Below are positions 27,174-38,011 of a stretch of 64,000 nt of DNA, in pieces. The notes beneath the pieces are model-generated. The model was not told the origin of the DNA. It was given only the letters and a program-made list of their open reading frames with translations, and did not search any database. Location: NCBI RefSeq assembly GCF_002028545.1, contig NZ_MWPQ01000055.1, positions 62,001 through 126,000 of the forward strand, in the 5' to 3' direction. Made by a program: the position numbers and the translations under genes. The DNA comes from Nitrobacter vulgaris (lineage in GTDB: Bacteria > Pseudomonadota > Alphaproteobacteria > Rhizobiales > Xanthobacteraceae). Positions within the stretch are counted from its first letter, which is position 1, and each line of letters begins with the position of its first letter.

Positions 27174-28691
27174 ATGAACGCCAACCTATTCTCGCGCCTG
27201 TTCGACGAACTCGACGACGCGGACCGACTCGCGATCGAAACCCCGGAAGGACGGCGCATTAGCTATGGCGATCTGATCGCATTCTCGGGACGGCTGGCTA
27301 ACGTCCTGGTGGCCCGTGGCGTCAGGCCGGGTGATCGCGTGGCGGTACAAGTCGAAAAGTCGGTGCCAAATCTCGCGCTCTATCTCGCGACCGTTCGTGC
27401 CGGCGCGATCTACCTGCCGCTCAACCCGAGCTACACGCTCAACGAACTCGACTTCTTCATCATCGACGCCGAGCCGGCGCTGGTGGTCTGCGACCCCTCG
27501 AATGCGGAGGGCATCCAGGTGATCGCATCGAAGGTGAACGCCACGGTCGAGACGCTGGACGCCAAGGGCAAGGGATCACTGACCGACGCCGCCACGGCAA
27601 CAAAGCCGGACTTCATCACGGTTGTGCGCGGGGGCGACGACCTTGCAGCGATCCTCTATACGTCAGGCACAACCGGGCGATCCAAAGGGGCGATGCTGAC
27701 GCACGATAATCTGACATCGAACGCTTTAAGCTTGGCAGATGCGTGGCGCTTCACCGAGAAGGACGTGCTGATCCACGCGCTGCCGATCTATCACACTCAC
27801 GGATTGTTCGTTGCCAGTAACGTCACGCTGTTTGCACGCGCTTCGATGATTTTTCTTCCGAAGTTCGATCCGGATACTGTCATCAGGATGATGACCAAAG
27901 CCACCGTACTGATGGGCGTTCCAACTTTCTACACTCGCCTGCTGCAATATCCGGCAGTGACGAAAGATTCCACTCGGCACATGCGACTGTTTATTTCCGG
28001 CTCGGCTCCGCTACTCGCCGACACTCACCGCGAGTGGTCGGCCCGCACCCGTCATGCCGTGCTCGAACGTTACGGCATGACGGAGACCGGCATGAACACA
28101 TCGAACCCCTATGACGGCGAACGCGTTCCCGGTGCTGTCGGCCCTGCGCTGCGAGGAGTTTCAGTCCGCGTCACCGATCGGGAGACCGGAAAGGAACTGC
28201 CGCGCGAGAGCGTCGGCATGATCGAGGTCAAGGGTCCGAACGTGTTCAAGGGCTACTGGCGGATGCCGGAGAAGACCAGGACCGAATTCCGCGACGATGG
28301 CTTCTTCATAACGGGCGACATCGGCAAAATCGATCAGAGGGATTATGTGCACATCCTCGGCCGCGGCACGGACCTCGTGATCACCGGAGGCCTCAATGTC
28401 TATCCGAAGGAAATCGAAAGCGAAATTGATGCGCTGGCGGGCGTGATCGAGAGCGCCGTCATCGGCGTACCTCACCCGGATTTCGGGGAGGGCGTTACGG
28501 CGGTCGTAGTTCGCAGCAAGGACGGAGGTCTCGCGGAGGCACAGGTGCTGGTAGCGCTGAATGGGCGACTGGCGAAGTTTAAGATGCCGAAACGCGTGAT
28601 CTTTGTCGATGAACTGCCGCGCAACGCCATGGGGAAGGTGCAGAAGAACATCCTGCGTGACGCCTATGCCGGTCTATACAAGCAAAGCTAG
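27174..28691 (+). CDS. matB: Malonyl-CoA synthetase
   Basis: 505-residue acyl-CoA synthetase (ANL family). AMP-binding P-loop AAILYTSGTTGRSKGAML, LFISGSAPLLADTHREWSA, ERYGMTETGMNTSNPYDGERVPGAVG, the hinge FFITGDIGKIDQRDYVHILGR and catalytic Lys in NAMGKVQKN. The sequence closely follows the MatB I know from Rhodopseudomonas, which activates malonate and methylmalonate. Not linked here to a malonyl-CoA decarboxylase, so it may supply malonyl-CoA or salvage malonate. That matters because malonate inhibits succinate dehydrogenase, whose genes follow directly. Confidence 0.94.
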   Translation: MNANLFSRLFDELDDADRLAIETPEGRRISYGDLIAFSGRLANVLVARGVRPGDRVAVQVEKSVPNLALYLATVRAGAIYLPLNPSYTLNELDFFIIDAEPALVVCDPSNAEGIQVIASKVNATVETLDAKGKGSLTDAATATKPDFITVVRGGDDLAAILYTSGTTGRSKGAMLTHDNLTSNALSLADAWRFTEKDVLIHALPIYHTHGLFVASNVTLFARASMIFLPKFDPDTVIRMMTKATVLMGVPTFYTRLLQYPAVTKDSTRHMRLFISGSAPLLADTHREWSARTRHAVLERYGMTETGMNTSNPYDGERVPGAVGPALRGVSVRVTDRETGKELPRESVGMIEVKGPNVFKGYWRMPEKTRTEFRDDGFFITGDIGKIDQRDYVHILGRGTDLVITGGLNVYPKEIESEIDALAGVIESAVIGVPHPDFGEGVTAVVVRSKDGGLAEAQVLVALNGRLAKFKMPKRVIFVDELPRNAMGKVQKNILRDAYAGLYKQS

Positions 28692-28894
28692 GCCGTCACG
28701 AGCCAAAGGCCCCTGGCAGCTTTCGGCCGCATGATGTTAATGAAATGTGAAGGCATAGTTCTGAACAGCTATTCGCAAATGGCGATTTTGAGCGTTGCAC
28801 AGGCTGGCTTAACTCCATAAATATATGAACAGAATTGCTTGTCGCGGATCCCAACCGGGCTTGCGCCGCTTGCCCGCAACCAGCGAAGCCATCG

Positions 28895-29296
28895 ATGACC
28901 GTTAGGATCGAACGCCCGCTTTCACCGCACCTTCAGATTTACCGCTGGACCCTGACGATGGCATTGTCCATCGTTCATCGCGCCACCGGTGTGGCGCTCT
29001 ATTTCGGAACGTTGCTGCTGGTCTGGTGGTTGATGGCCGTGTCATCCGGGCCGGGCGCTTACGCCGCGGTCCAGTCCTTTACGTCGAGTTGGGCGGGACG
29101 TCTGATCGCATTCGGGTACACATGGGCGCTGATGCATCACATGCTGAGCGGCGTTCGTCACCTCGTTTGGGATCTCGGTTACGGATTCAAGCCGACCGAA
29201 CGTGAGTGGCTGACCCGGGCAGCGTTGATCGGCGGCATTCTACTCACGGTACTGCTCTGGATCGCCGCTTATGCGATCGGAGGCGGAGGACGATGA
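28895..29296 (+). CDS. sdhC: Succinate dehydrogenase cytochrome b556 subunit
   Basis: 133 residues from ATG 28895. RPLSPHLQIYRWTLTMALSI leads into the SIVHRATGVALY motif, and HHMLSGVRHLVWDLG carries the axial haem His; three membrane helices. Membrane anchor and quinone site of complex II. Its stop overlaps the sdhD start (ATGA). The 203 bp after matB contain no clear terminator. Confidence 0.95.
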   Translation: MTVRIERPLSPHLQIYRWTLTMALSIVHRATGVALYFGTLLLVWWLMAVSSGPGAYAAVQSFTSSWAGRLIAFGYTWALMHHMLSGVRHLVWDLGYGFKPTEREWLTRAALIGGILLTVLLWIAAYAIGGGGR

Positions 29297-29700
29297 CCGT
29301 ACAGCCGCCACCCGGCGCGAAGTCCATGCGGACGCCGCTGGGGCGGGTTCGTAACCTCGGCTCCGCCCATTCCGGTACAACGGATTTTTGGCGCCAGAGG
29401 CTCACTTCGGTCGCCATGATCTTGCTCATCGTACCGATGGTCGTGGTCATGATGATATTGCTCGGCCGCAACCAGGCAGGCGCAGCGCAGATTCTTGGCT
29501 CGCCGCCGATTGCCATCATCATGCTGCTATTCGCAGTCGCCAGCATCTGGCATATGAAGATCGGGATGCAGGTGATTATCGAGGACTACGTGCACGACGA
29601 GAAGCTGAAACTGGCGTCGATCATGGCGAACAACTTTTTCTCCGCCACCCTGGCGCTGACCGCCGCTTATGCCATCTTCAAACTGTCATCCGGAGTTTAG
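29293..29700 (+). CDS. sdhD: Succinate dehydrogenase hydrophobic anchor subunit
   Basis: 135 residues: TPLGRVRNLGSAHSGTTDFW, WRQRLTSVAMILL, HMKIGMQVIIEDYVHDEKLK (haem/quinone region) and three membrane helices. Overlaps sdhC by four bases and ends 3 bp before sdhA, so the first three genes form a tight unit. Confidence 0.95.
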   Translation: MTVQPPPGAKSMRTPLGRVRNLGSAHSGTTDFWRQRLTSVAMILLIVPMVVVMMILLGRNQAGAAQILGSPPIAIIMLLFAVASIWHMKIGMQVIIEDYVHDEKLKLASIMANNFFSATLALTAAYAIFKLSSGV

Positions 29701-29703
29701 TTC

Positions 29704-31527
29704 ATGGCCGGAAACGGCAACGCGGCGGCGGCCGTCAACGGCAAGGCCTACCCCATCGAAGACCATACTTATGATGTCGTCGTCGTCGGGGCCGGCGGGG
29801 CCGGCCTGCGGGCCGTTGTGGGTTGCGGTCAGGCCGGCCTGCGCACCGCCTGCATCACCAAGGTCTTTCCCACCCGTTCACACACGGTAGCGGCACAGGG
29901 CGGTATTTCCGCCTCGCTCGGCAACATGCACAAGGATGACTGGCGCTGGCACATGTACGATACCGTAAAGGGATCGGACTGGCTCGGCGATCAGGATAGC
30001 ATCGAGTACATGGTGCGTAACGCTCCGGAGGCGGTCTACGAACTCGAGCATTGGGGTGTTCCGTTCTCCCGCACCGAAGACGGCAAGATCTACCAGCGCC
30101 CATTCGGCGGCATGACCATCGATTACGGCAAGAGCCAGGCCCAGCGCACCTGCGCCGCCGCCGACCGTACCGGCCACGCCATGCTGCACACAATGTATGG
30201 CCAGGCGCTTCGCCGCGATGCCGAATTTTTCATCGAGTTCTTCGCCATCGACCTGATGATGGACGATCAGGGCGCCTGTCGCGGCGTGATCGCGCTGAAG
30301 CTCGACGACGGCACGCTACATCGCTTCCGCGCCCAGACCACCATTCTCGCAACCGGCGGCTATGGACGCGCCTATGCTTCCTGCACTTCGGCGCACATCT
30401 GCACCGGCGACGGCGGCGGCATGGCGCTGCGCGCCGGCCTGCCGTTGCAGGACATGGAATTCGTCCAGTTCCACCCGACCGGCATCTACGGTTCGGGCTG
30501 TCTCGTCACCGAGGGTGCGCGCGGCGAAGGCGGCTACCTTGTCAACGCCGAGGGCGAACGCTTCATGGAGCGCTATGCGCCCTCCGCCAAGGACCTCGCC
30601 TCGCGTGACGTCGTATCGCGCGCGATGACGATCGAAATCCGCGAAGGCCGCGGCGTCGGCAAGAAAAAAGACCACATCTTCCTGCACCTCGATCATCTCG
30701 ACCCGAAAGTGCTGCACGAGCGGCTGCCGGGCATCTCAGAGTCGGTGAAGATCTTCGCCGGCGTCGACGTTACCCGCGAGCCGATACCGATCCTGCCGAC
30801 CGTTCACTACAACATGGGCGGCATCCCAACCAACTTCCACGGTGAAGTGGTCACCAAGAAGAACGGCGACGACAATGCGGTCGTGCCGGGCCTGATGGCG
30901 GTGGGCGAAGCCGCCTGCGTCTCCGTGCACGGCGCTAACCGCCTCGGCTCCAACTCGCTGATCGATCTCGTGGTGTTCGGCCGCGCCGCCGCCCAGCGCT
31001 GCGCCGAAAAGCTCACGGCCAAGGACAAGCAACCCGATCTGCCTGCGAATTCCAGCGAGATGGCGCTCGGCCGCCTCGACAAATTTCGTTACGCCAAGGG
31101 CGGCACGCCGACCGCCAGGCTGCGCGAGAATATGCAGCGCGTGATGCAGGCCAACTGCGCAGTCTTCCGCACCCGGGATATCCTGACGGAAGGCCAGAAG
31201 CTGATTCACGAAGTCTACGAGGGAAGTGCCGACATCGCCGTGTTCGATCGCTCGCTGGTATGGAACACGGACCTGATGGAGACGATGGAATACGACAACC
31301 TGATCTCTCAAGCGGTGGTGACAATGGATTCCGCCGCTAACCGGACCGAAAGCCGCGGCGCCCACGCGCGCGAAGACTACCCGGATCGCGACGACCAGAA
31401 CTGGATGAAACATACGCTGGTCCGGCTCAGCGATCACGGCCTTACCACGATCGACTACCGACCGGTACACGACTACACGATGAGCAACGACGTTCAATAC
31501 ATTCCGCCAAAGGCGCGGGTGTATTGA
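29704..31527 (+). CDS. sdhA: Succinate dehydrogenase flavoprotein subunit
   Basis: 607 residues. FAD-binding [16 protein letters not shown], the covalent-flavin His in [44 protein letters not shown], and the catalytic Arg region in [16 protein letters not shown]-terminus [11 protein letters not shown]...PPKARVY is intact. Oxidises succinate to fumarate in the TCA cycle. Confidence 0.98.
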   Translation: MAGNGNAAAAVNGKAYPIEDHTYDVVVVGAGGAGLRAVVGCGQAGLRTACITKVFPTRSHTVAAQGGISASLGNMHKDDWRWHMYDTVKGSDWLGDQDSIEYMVRNAPEAVYELEHWGVPFSRTEDGKIYQRPFGGMTIDYGKSQAQRTCAAADRTGHAMLHTMYGQALRRDAEFFIEFFAIDLMMDDQGACRGVIALKLDDGTLHRFRAQTTILATGGYGRAYASCTSAHICTGDGGGMALRAGLPLQDMEFVQFHPTGIYGSGCLVTEGARGEGGYLVNAEGERFMERYAPSAKDLASRDVVSRAMTIEIREGRGVGKKKDHIFLHLDHLDPKVLHERLPGISESVKIFAGVDVTREPIPILPTVHYNMGGIPTNFHGEVVTKKNGDDNAVVPGLMAVGEAACVSVHGANRLGSNSLIDLVVFGRAAAQRCAEKLTAKDKQPDLPANSSEMALGRLDKFRYAKGGTPTARLRENMQRVMQANCAVFRTRDILTEGQKLIHEVYEGSADIAVFDRSLVWNTDLMETMEYDNLISQAVVTMDSAANRTESRGAHAREDYPDRDDQNWMKHTLVRLSDHGLTTIDYRPVHDYTMSNDVQYIPPKARVY

Positions 31528-31634
31528 TCCGAAACCAAATGTCATCCGCGCTGACCCGCGCATCTATGACCTTCGCGAGCAGAGGGATTGCCGGATCAAG
31601 TTAGCAATGACGGACAGACAGCAAGGACGCACCG

Positions 31635-32417
31635 ATGGTTAAATTCGCGCTTCCGAGAAATTCAAAGCCCACCAGCGGCAAGACCTGGCCGAAGCCGGAA
31701 GGCGCGACCGAAACGCGCGAATTCAGGGTCTATCGCTGGAACCCGGACGACGACGAAAATCCAAGAGTCGATATCTTCCATATCGATGTCCATGAGTGCG
31801 GCCCGAGGGTGCTCGACGGTCTGATTTGGATCAAGGACCACATCGACCCGACATTGACCTTTCGCCGTTCCTGCCGCGAAGGCGTGTGCGGTTCCTGCGC
31901 CATGAACATCAACGGCCAGAATACGCTGGCATGCACCAAGTCAATCCACGACGTTTCCGGCGACGCGGTGAAGATCAATCCGCTGCCACATCAGCCGGTT
32001 GTGAAGGACCTCGTCCCCGACCTGACAAATTTTTACGCGCAGTATGCCTCGATCGAGCCGTGGCTGAAGACCGCGACGCCAACTCCGCAGAAGGAATGGC
32101 GGCAGAGCCGCGAGGACCGCGAAAAGCTCGACGGTCTTTACGAATGTATTCTGTGCGCCTGCTGCTCGACATCATGTCCGAGTTATTGGTGGAATAGTGA
32201 TCGCTTTCTCGGTCCTGCCGCGCTGTTGCAGGCGGCACGATGGATCACCGATTCGCGCGACGAGGCCACCGGTCAGCGGCTGGACTATCTTGAGGATCCG
32301 TTCCGGCTCTATCGTTGCCACACCATTCTGAACTGCACCAAGGCGTGTCCGAAGAATCTCAATCCGTCGGAAGCCATCGCCATGCTGAAGCTGAAGCTGG
32401 TCGAGCGCCAGGTTTGA
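31635..32417 (+). CDS. sdhB: Succinate dehydrogenase iron-sulfur subunit
   Basis: 260 residues with three cluster sets: [2Fe-2S] in [21 protein letters not shown] region, [4Fe-4S] in [16 protein letters not shown] and [3Fe-4S] in [17 protein letters not shown]. Electron wire from SdhA to the SdhCD quinone site. Separated from sdhA by 107 bp without a terminator, so likely in the same operon. Confidence 0.98.
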   Translation: MVKFALPRNSKPTSGKTWPKPEGATETREFRVYRWNPDDDENPRVDIFHIDVHECGPRVLDGLIWIKDHIDPTLTFRRSCREGVCGSCAMNINGQNTLACTKSIHDVSGDAVKINPLPHQPVVKDLVPDLTNFYAQYASIEPWLKTATPTPQKEWRQSREDREKLDGLYECILCACCSTSCPSYWWNSDRFLGPAALLQAARWITDSRDEATGQRLDYLEDPFRLYRCHTILNCTKACPKNLNPSEAIAMLKLKLVERQV

Positions 32418-32857
32418 TTCCCGCGCGATGCGGTCCCCGCGGGCAGCGATCTCCATGAGCCAAAAGTACTCATAGCACGATACCGGATTCGTCGCCGGGC
32501 GACGCCGCACACGTTGTCTGGGCCGTTTCAGTGCAGGTCAGAAAATCCGCGGTCGGCCGCACGAACGCAGGCGATCCGAATGAAAGCATCGCCATTCACC
32601 CTGTGACTGCCAGCCCCACGCTAATCGCCGTGGCCTGCTGCTGTCGCGCGATCCTCATCAAGCACGACTGACAGCCCACGCGTGCAGCGGTAAAGCGCCT
32701 GATCTCAACCTTAAGTCGATAGCATGTTCGCAATCCTTCATACCAACGCTCCCTGTAAGTTTCATGACCAGCACTTGCGACTGCAATACGCGGCCTCGGA
32801 ACATCACACCGCGGAAGTTGTTAGCTACTTGGACAATGAGCGCGAATGGAGAGCTTG
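32418..32857. other. 440-bp intergenic region after sdhB, nothing recognised
   Basis: All frames on both strands are short or lack ribosome sites and similarity. I see no terminator hairpin with a T-run, repeat or promoter I can defend. Confidence 0.5.
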
Positions 32858-33082
32858 ATGGGTGATGAACCGACGGAAGTGCCGCACCCGAAACCGGGCC
32901 GTCCGACGGAGCCGCCTCGCGAAGACCCGCCCGGAAGTCCCCAGCCAGGTCCAGACATTCCGCCGCCGAGGCAAGAACCGGACACTCCCGCGCCTCCGCA
33001 GGAATTACCCGGTCAGCAGCCGGACGAATTGCCGCCGCGGAGTCCTCCGACGCCGCCAGCGCAACCTCCCGCCACGATGTAA
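32858..33082 (+). CDS. Small Pro/Glu-rich protein
   Basis: 74 residues from ATG 32858 (GGAGAG upstream), about 40% Pro with Glu, Asp and Gln (EVPHPKPGRPTEPPREDPPG). No signal peptide or hydrophobic segment, so probably a disordered cytosolic protein. I recall similar short Pro-rich proteins in relatives, which supports expression, but no function is known. It could also be an artefact of GC-rich sequence. Confidence 0.5.
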   Translation: MGDEPTEVPHPKPGRPTEPPREDPPGSPQPGPDIPPPRQEPDTPAPPQELPGQQPDELPPRSPPTPPAQPPATM

Positions 33083-33286
33083 TCGCCGAACAAACGTGAA
33101 TGCGATGGAGATTCGATCCATATGGGCCGATGATGTCGCGTGCACTTGATCCGTAGGCATGAATAAATCGAGCGTTGCTCATGATGGCTGCCACATTGCA
33201 GCCTTATCGCTATCGGTTGATCGCGTTCCTGCCACTGGCAGCAGGCTTGAGTCTGTTGCCAAAACTTCTCTTGGAAAAAAGTTGTC

Positions 33287-35215
33287 ATGACGAATTTTCG
33301 CTTGGTCCTGCTCGCCACATCGGCTCTCACTGTCTCCTCGCTGATGACGACGCCTTCACAGGCGCAATCCGGACCGGTCCAGTTCGCGCAGGCGGCGCCA
33401 TCGGCCGAGAGTGGAGACAAGGAAAAGCGGAAAGAGCCGCCGAAAGCTGCACCTGCTCGTCCGATCCCGCCGCCCGGCGCACCTGCGCGACCCGCGGCTC
33501 CCCCGCCCCATGCAGCGCCGCCCCCAGCGCCACCACCGCCAGCTACCGTACGGCCGACCGCGCCGCCGCCACCGCATGTGACGCCGCCGACGGCTGCGCC
33601 GTCGCGGCCGGCGACACCACCTCAACACGCAACGCCTCCCGCTCCTCCGCCCGCGCCGAAAGCTGCGCCGACGGCGCAGCCGGCTACACCTCCGGCAGCT
33701 CCGAAGCCACCGGTGCCCCCAGCCGCCGCACCGCCATCTCAGTCAAAGAGCGCGCCGCCTCCGGCCGCGACAAAATCCGCACCGACGACCCCTGCTTCGA
33801 CCGCGCAGCCCTCGATGCCGCCTGCCGGCGCGGAGCCGAATACGATGCGTCGCGACGAACGAGGCCGTGGTGGTAGGTCCGGCCGCGATCCAGGCGGACC
33901 TGAAGCTTCCGGTGACCGCCAAAAGGGCGTAGCGCCCGCGCAGACAACCTCGACACCCGGCACGACTCCCGTAGCGCCAAGCGCTGCCCCAACGTCGCCT
34001 CGCGCGGCACCGGCTTCGCCGCCATCCGCACCGGCGACTCCACCCGTGGCCGCTCCGGCAGTCCCTGCCACCACCACCAGCCCGAACGGGACCAAGGCCG
34101 GATCCGAGCCTTCCACCCCCGGCAGCCGGACCGCAAGGCCTACAGGCGTGCCCGACTCCCGTCAGGCACCGCCAACCGTCGCGGCGCCTTTGCCGCCGCC
34201 GCCGCCGGTCGCCGACAAGGTCGTTGCGCCCGGAGCGTCGTCACAGGGGCCACGCCGCATCGAGGATTTCCGGTCTGCGCGGCGGGAGACCCAGCAGGAT
34301 GGCCGCACCATCATCACCGAGCCAGGCCGCGTCATCGTGCGCGATCCGAGCGGGCGTTCGTTCATCCAGCACAACGAAAGTGATCGTTTCCGTCGCGGCG
34401 CGCGGGATTTCCGGCAGGAGCGTATCGGCAACGACACTCGCAACATTGTGGTGCGACCAGACGGCACGCAGATCATCACCGTCAACGATCGCGATGGGCG
34501 GATGCTGCGACGAATCCGCCGTGACCAGCGCGGCCAGGAAGTGGTTATCATCGACAATGGACGTCGCGGCTACGGCGGCGGAGGCGGTTCGCTCGCTGCA
34601 GGCGTCGCCGCCGGCATGGTGGCAGGTGCGATCGGCGGCTACTTCGTATCGCTGCCTCCGCCTCAAATTGGAATTCCGCAGGATCGTTACATTGTCGAGG
34701 CGGAAGGTGCGCCGCCCGAGGTGATCTACGACACCTTGATGGCGCCGCCCGTGGAATCGATCGAGCGTCCTTATACGCTCGACGAAGTCCGCTACAGCCC
34801 GATGGTGCGCGCGCGGATGCCGAGCATCGATCTCGACACCATCAATTTCGAGACCGGATCGTGGGATATCCCGGACGATCAGGCCGCGAAACTGCAGGTG
34901 ATTGCCGACGGCATCAATCGTGCGATCGCGCGCAATCCGAGCGAGGTGTTCCTGATCGAAGGCCACACCGATGCGGTGGGCAACGACGTGGACAACCTGT
35001 CGCTATCGGATCGCCGAGCGCAATCGGCTGCGGAATTGTTGACGCAGCAATTCCAGGTGCCGGCGGAGAACCTGGTAACGCAGGGCTATGGCGAGCAGAA
35101 CCTGAAGGTGCAGACTGACGGTCCCTCTCGGGAGAACCGGCGCGTCACGGCGCGGCGCATCACGCCGCTGTTGAACGGCGGGCAGGCCTCGGCGTCCCCG
35201 CCGCCGCACGACTGA
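33287..35215 (+). CDS. OmpA-family protein with long Pro/Ala-rich region
   Basis: 642 residues: signal peptide (RLVLLATSALTVSSLMTTPSQA); Pro/Ala-rich linker from about 50 to 310; a segment with repeated charged beta-like units (IITEPGRVIVRDPSGRSFIQ, then NIVVRPDGTQIITVNDRDGR); a Gly-rich hydrophobic stretch (AAGVAAGMVAGAIGGYFV); and a C-terminal OmpA domain with FETGSWDIPDDQAAKLQVIA, IEGHTDAVGND and LSDRRAQSAAELL, which binds peptidoglycan. The linker could span the periplasm. A strong terminator follows. Confidence 0.92.
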   Translation: MTNFRLVLLATSALTVSSLMTTPSQAQSGPVQFAQAAPSAESGDKEKRKEPPKAAPARPIPPPGAPARPAAPPPHAAPPPAPPPPATVRPTAPPPPHVTPPTAAPSRPATPPQHATPPAPPPAPKAAPTAQPATPPAAPKPPVPPAAAPPSQSKSAPPPAATKSAPTTPASTAQPSMPPAGAEPNTMRRDERGRGGRSGRDPGGPEASGDRQKGVAPAQTTSTPGTTPVAPSAAPTSPRAAPASPPSAPATPPVAAPAVPATTTSPNGTKAGSEPSTPGSRTARPTGVPDSRQAPPTVAAPLPPPPPVADKVVAPGASSQGPRRIEDFRSARRETQQDGRTIITEPGRVIVRDPSGRSFIQHNESDRFRRGARDFRQERIGNDTRNIVVRPDGTQIITVNDRDGRMLRRIRRDQRGQEVVIIDNGRRGYGGGGGSLAAGVAAGMVAGAIGGYFVSLPPPQIGIPQDRYIVEAEGAPPEVIYDTLMAPPVESIERPYTLDEVRYSPMVRARMPSIDLDTINFETGSWDIPDDQAAKLQVIADGINRAIARNPSEVFLIEGHTDAVGNDVDNLSLSDRRAQSAAELLTQQFQVPAENLVTQGYGEQNLKVQTDGPSRENRRVTARRITPLLNGGQASASPPPHD

Positions 35216-35235
35216 TCGATGACAATATTAAAATG

Positions 35236-35267
35236 AAAATGGCCGGGAACAGTCCCGGCCATTTTTT
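35236..35267 (+). terminator. Rho-independent terminator after the OmpA-like gene
   Basis: 13-bp stem AAAATGGCCGGGA / TCCCGGCCATTTT (35236-35248, 35253-35265), loop ACAG, then T. The A-run before it lets it also end argG transcription from the other strand. Confidence 0.9.
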
Positions 35268-35321
35268 CATGATACAACCCGCCAGCGGGCTCAGCTATAC
35301 AGTTGGCGGGCAAGCCTATTG

Positions 35322-36551
35322 CTACAGCCCCAGCTTCTTCCGGCGCTGGCCGAGCGTGCGCAGCCGCAGTGCATTGAGCTTGATGAAACCGGCCGCGTCG
35401 CGGTGATCGTAAGCCACAGCACCTTCCTCGAAGGTGACGAGGTCCTGATCGTACAGTGAATATTCGCTGTCGCGGCCGACAAGAATGACGTTGCCCTTGT
35501 AGAGTTTCAGCCGCACCTGACCGGTGACGTATCGCTGACTCTGGTCGATAGCAGCCTGCAGCATCTCGCGCTCCGGCGAGAACCAGAAGCCGTTGTAGAT
35601 CAGCTCGGCGTATTTCGGCATCAATTCGTCCTTCAGATGCGCCGCGCCACGATCCAGCGTGATCTGCTCGATGCCGCGATGGGCGACGAGAAGGATGGTT
35701 CCGCCCGGCGTCTCATACATGCCGCGCGATTTCATTCCGACGAAACGGTTCTCGACCAGATCGAGCCGGCCAATGCCGTTGGCGCGACCGAGTTCGTTCA
35801 GCTTCGCGAGCAAGGTGGCGGGAGACATCTTCATGCCGTCGATGGCAACAGCATCCCCCTTTTCGAAATCGATCGTGATGTAGGTCGGCTGATTCGGCGC
35901 GGCCTCCGGGTCGATGGTGCGCGAATACACATAATCCGGCACCTCCTGCGCCGGATCTTCCAGCACCTTACCCTCGCTGGAAGCGTGCAGAAGATTGGCA
36001 TCGACGGAAAAAGGCGCTTCGCCGCGCTTGTCCTTGGCGATCGGAATTTGATGCTGTTCGGCGAATGCGATCAGTTGCTCGCGCGAGCGCAAGTCCCACT
36101 CGCGCCAAGGCGCGATGATGGTGATGTCAGGCTTCAGCGCATAATAGCCGAGTTCGAATCGGACCTGATCGTTGCCCTTGCCAGTCGCGCCATGAGACAC
36201 TGCGTCAGCGCCGACCTTCTCGGCGATTTCGATCTGCTTCTTCGCAATCAGTGGCCGCGCGATCGAGGTGCCGAGCAGATATTGGCCCTCATAGACCGCA
36301 TTGGCGCGGAACATCGGGAATACATAATCGCGAACGAATTCCTCACGCAGATCCTCAATGAAGATATTCTCGTCCTTGATTCCGAGCAACTGCGCCTTCT
36401 TGCGAGCGGGCTCCAGTTCCTCGCCCTGACCGAGATCGGCAGTGAAGGTCACAACCTCGGCGCCGTAGGTGGTCTGCAACCATTTCAGGATAATCGAAGT
36501 GTCGAGCCCGCCCGAATAGGCGAGCACCACCTTCTTCACATTCTTATTCAT
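35322..36551 (-). CDS. argG: Argininosuccinate synthase
   Basis: 409 residues from ATG 36551. PP-loop [57 protein letters not shown] and the [14 protein letters not shown] block are intact. Joins citrulline and aspartate in arginine synthesis. The 40-residue upstream extension of the frame has no family similarity. Confidence 0.97.
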   Translation of the reverse strand: MNKNVKKVVLAYSGGLDTSIILKWLQTTYGAEVVTFTADLGQGEELEPARKKAQLLGIKDENIFIEDLREEFVRDYVFPMFRANAVYEGQYLLGTSIARPLIAKKQIEIAEKVGADAVSHGATGKGNDQVRFELGYYALKPDITIIAPWREWDLRSREQLIAFAEQHQIPIAKDKRGEAPFSVDANLLHASSEGKVLEDPAQEVPDYVYSRTIDPEAAPNQPTYITIDFEKGDAVAIDGMKMSPATLLAKLNELGRANGIGRLDLVENRFVGMKSRGMYETPGGTILLVAHRGIEQITLDRGAAHLKDELMPKYAELIYNGFWFSPEREMLQAAIDQSQRYVTGQVRLKLYKGNVILVGRDSEYSLYDQDLVTFEEGAVAYDHRDAAGFIKLNALRLRTLGQRRKKLGL

Positions 36552-36630
36552 GAAAACCCTATGGATTTCTGTAACTACAAAATTCGGCGGGACTATAGGC
36601 GGAACCGGACCCCGTGCAAGGTCCGAACAC

Positions 36631-37419
36631 TCATACCGGCTTCTCCGGCGCGGGTACGGGGCCGACATCACGGCCTCGCCATCGCTGCCGCGCCCGATAG
36701 CCGGGCCAGGCGAAGCGGGTCAACGCGGCATCGATCTCTGCGTCGCTCTTGCGAGTCGATGGCCAGCGGTAGATGTAGCCATGAACCAGCCAGATCACCA
36801 GAAATGCCACCAGACCCGCCGTCGCCACGTCGGTGAAGAAATGACCGCCGAAGGCCATCCGCAGCACACTGGTAACTGCGCCGAACGTGATCGCACCCGC
36901 ATAGGCCAGCGGTCGCCAGACGGGTGGCGTCAGCGCCGCCGGCGCCAAGGTCCAGAACGCGGTCGCACCCTCGCCGGAAAAGAAGGAACAGTTTCTGCCG
37001 CATTCGCCGCGTGGGTCCCACCATGGCATGAATTTCCAGGGGCCATTGAATTCCGTCACCATCACCGGCCGCGGCCGCCCCCAGTAGCTCTTGAACGTCA
37101 GGTTAGTCAGGATTCCTGCGCTGAGCAGCATCGTGATGAGTAGAAATGCAACGGCCCGACCAGACATCATCAGCGGACGATCCGGGCGGAACATCTTGAC
37201 GACCAGCGCGATGATCGCAGGGACCGCGAACCCCCACGCCACCCACATCGCGGCATTGCGCGCGAACGAGGCGAGCGCATCTGACTTGAGCGGAAAAGTC
37301 TTGGTCGCGGAATCATAAAACAGCGCCGCGAGGTGAAGGTCGTATTCGGGATGGATCCCGAACGCGACCCCGATCACGAGCGCAAGTCCAAGCGCAATGA
37401 TTAATCCGGCGCGGTTCAT
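36631..37419 (-). CDS. PAP2-family membrane phosphatase
   Basis: 262 residues with about six membrane helices. PAP2 motifs are present: K-x6-RP as KSYWGRPRP, the second motif as [12 protein letters not shown] (His of the usual SGH is Glu) and the third as [15 protein letters not shown] with catalytic His and Asp. The insert [20 protein letters not shown] is typical of the lipid A phosphatase-like subgroup (LpxE/LpxT relatives). Probably dephosphorylates a lipid phosphate at the periplasmic face. Upstream of argG on the same strand. Confidence 0.9.
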   Translation of the reverse strand: MNRAGLIIALGLALVIGVAFGIHPEYDLHLAALFYDSATKTFPLKSDALASFARNAAMWVAWGFAVPAIIALVVKMFRPDRPLMMSGRAVAFLLITMLLSAGILTNLTFKSYWGRPRPVMVTEFNGPWKFMPWWDPRGECGRNCSFFSGEGATAFWTLAPAALTPPVWRPLAYAGAITFGAVTSVLRMAFGGHFFTDVATAGLVAFLVIWLVHGYIYRWPSTRKSDAEIDAALTRFAWPGYRARQRWRGRDVGPVPAPEKPV

Positions 37420-37466
37420 GAGCGCGGTTTAGCCGACGGCAACAGGCATGAAAAGGCCAAGGCGGC

Positions 37467-37943
37467 TCAGGTCCGCAACGGCAAATCCGGAGGCCGCGGA
37501 TCGCGTGGAGCTTTCCGCCACACGCCGGCATTCCGCCCCGCGATCAGCCAATAAATGAAGCCGGCGATGACCCCCGCTCCGGTCATGATTTCGAGATGGC
37601 GGCGCACGATGCCTTCAAAATGCATGGTCCCAGGATCGAACGGAATCAGGCCAAGGTAACAGGCCGCACCACAAATCGCACCACCAACGGCGTAGGCCAG
37701 TATGCCCCGGATAGAGAAGGCTTCGGTGAGGAGGACCACGATCATCGCCGGCAGCAACGCAAAGCCGCTGGCGAAGATGAATCCGAATCCGAGAATGATG
37801 TCCAGCGTATCCGGGTTGGGCGGTGCGACATCGAGATTGCTGAACTCGGGATACAGCAACGCCACCACAATGATGGTGCCCGCAACGAGGCACGCCGCGA
37901 GGAGTCCGAACAGAATCGCGAACAGCCGGCCTATCAGGGACAA
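37467..37943 (-). CDS. Conserved four-helix membrane protein of unknown function
   Basis: 158 residues with hydrophobic segments at about 8-31, 49-73, 80-100 and 121-140 and a basic Pro/Arg-rich tail. The start codon would be TTG at 37943, as no ATG precedes the first helix; the ribosome site is weak, so the exact start is uncertain. It lies between rlmN and the PAP2 gene, all on the minus strand. No family assignment. Confidence 0.65.
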   Translation of the reverse strand: MSLIGRLFAILFGLLAACLVAGTIIVVALLYPEFSNLDVAPPNPDTLDIILGFGFIFASGFALLPAMIVVLLTEAFSIRGILAYAVGGAICGAACYLGLIPFDPGTMHFEGIVRRHLEIMTGAGVIAGFIYWLIAGRNAGVWRKAPRDPRPPDLPLRT

Positions 37944-37965
37944 GAGAAACTCAATCGGTTTTTGG

Positions 37966-38010
37966 GCATGATCTTATCCGAAAATCGGTTCCCACGTTCC
38001 GGGATCATGC
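37966..38010. repeat. Extragenic palindromic repeat, family A-like, directly after rlmN
   Basis: GCATGATC (37966-37973) and GATCATGC (38003-38010) form perfect outer arms around a CCGAAAATCGGTTCCCACGT core. One base from the rlmN stop codon, so it may serve as its 3' hairpin. Confidence 0.7.
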
Positions 38011-38011
38011 C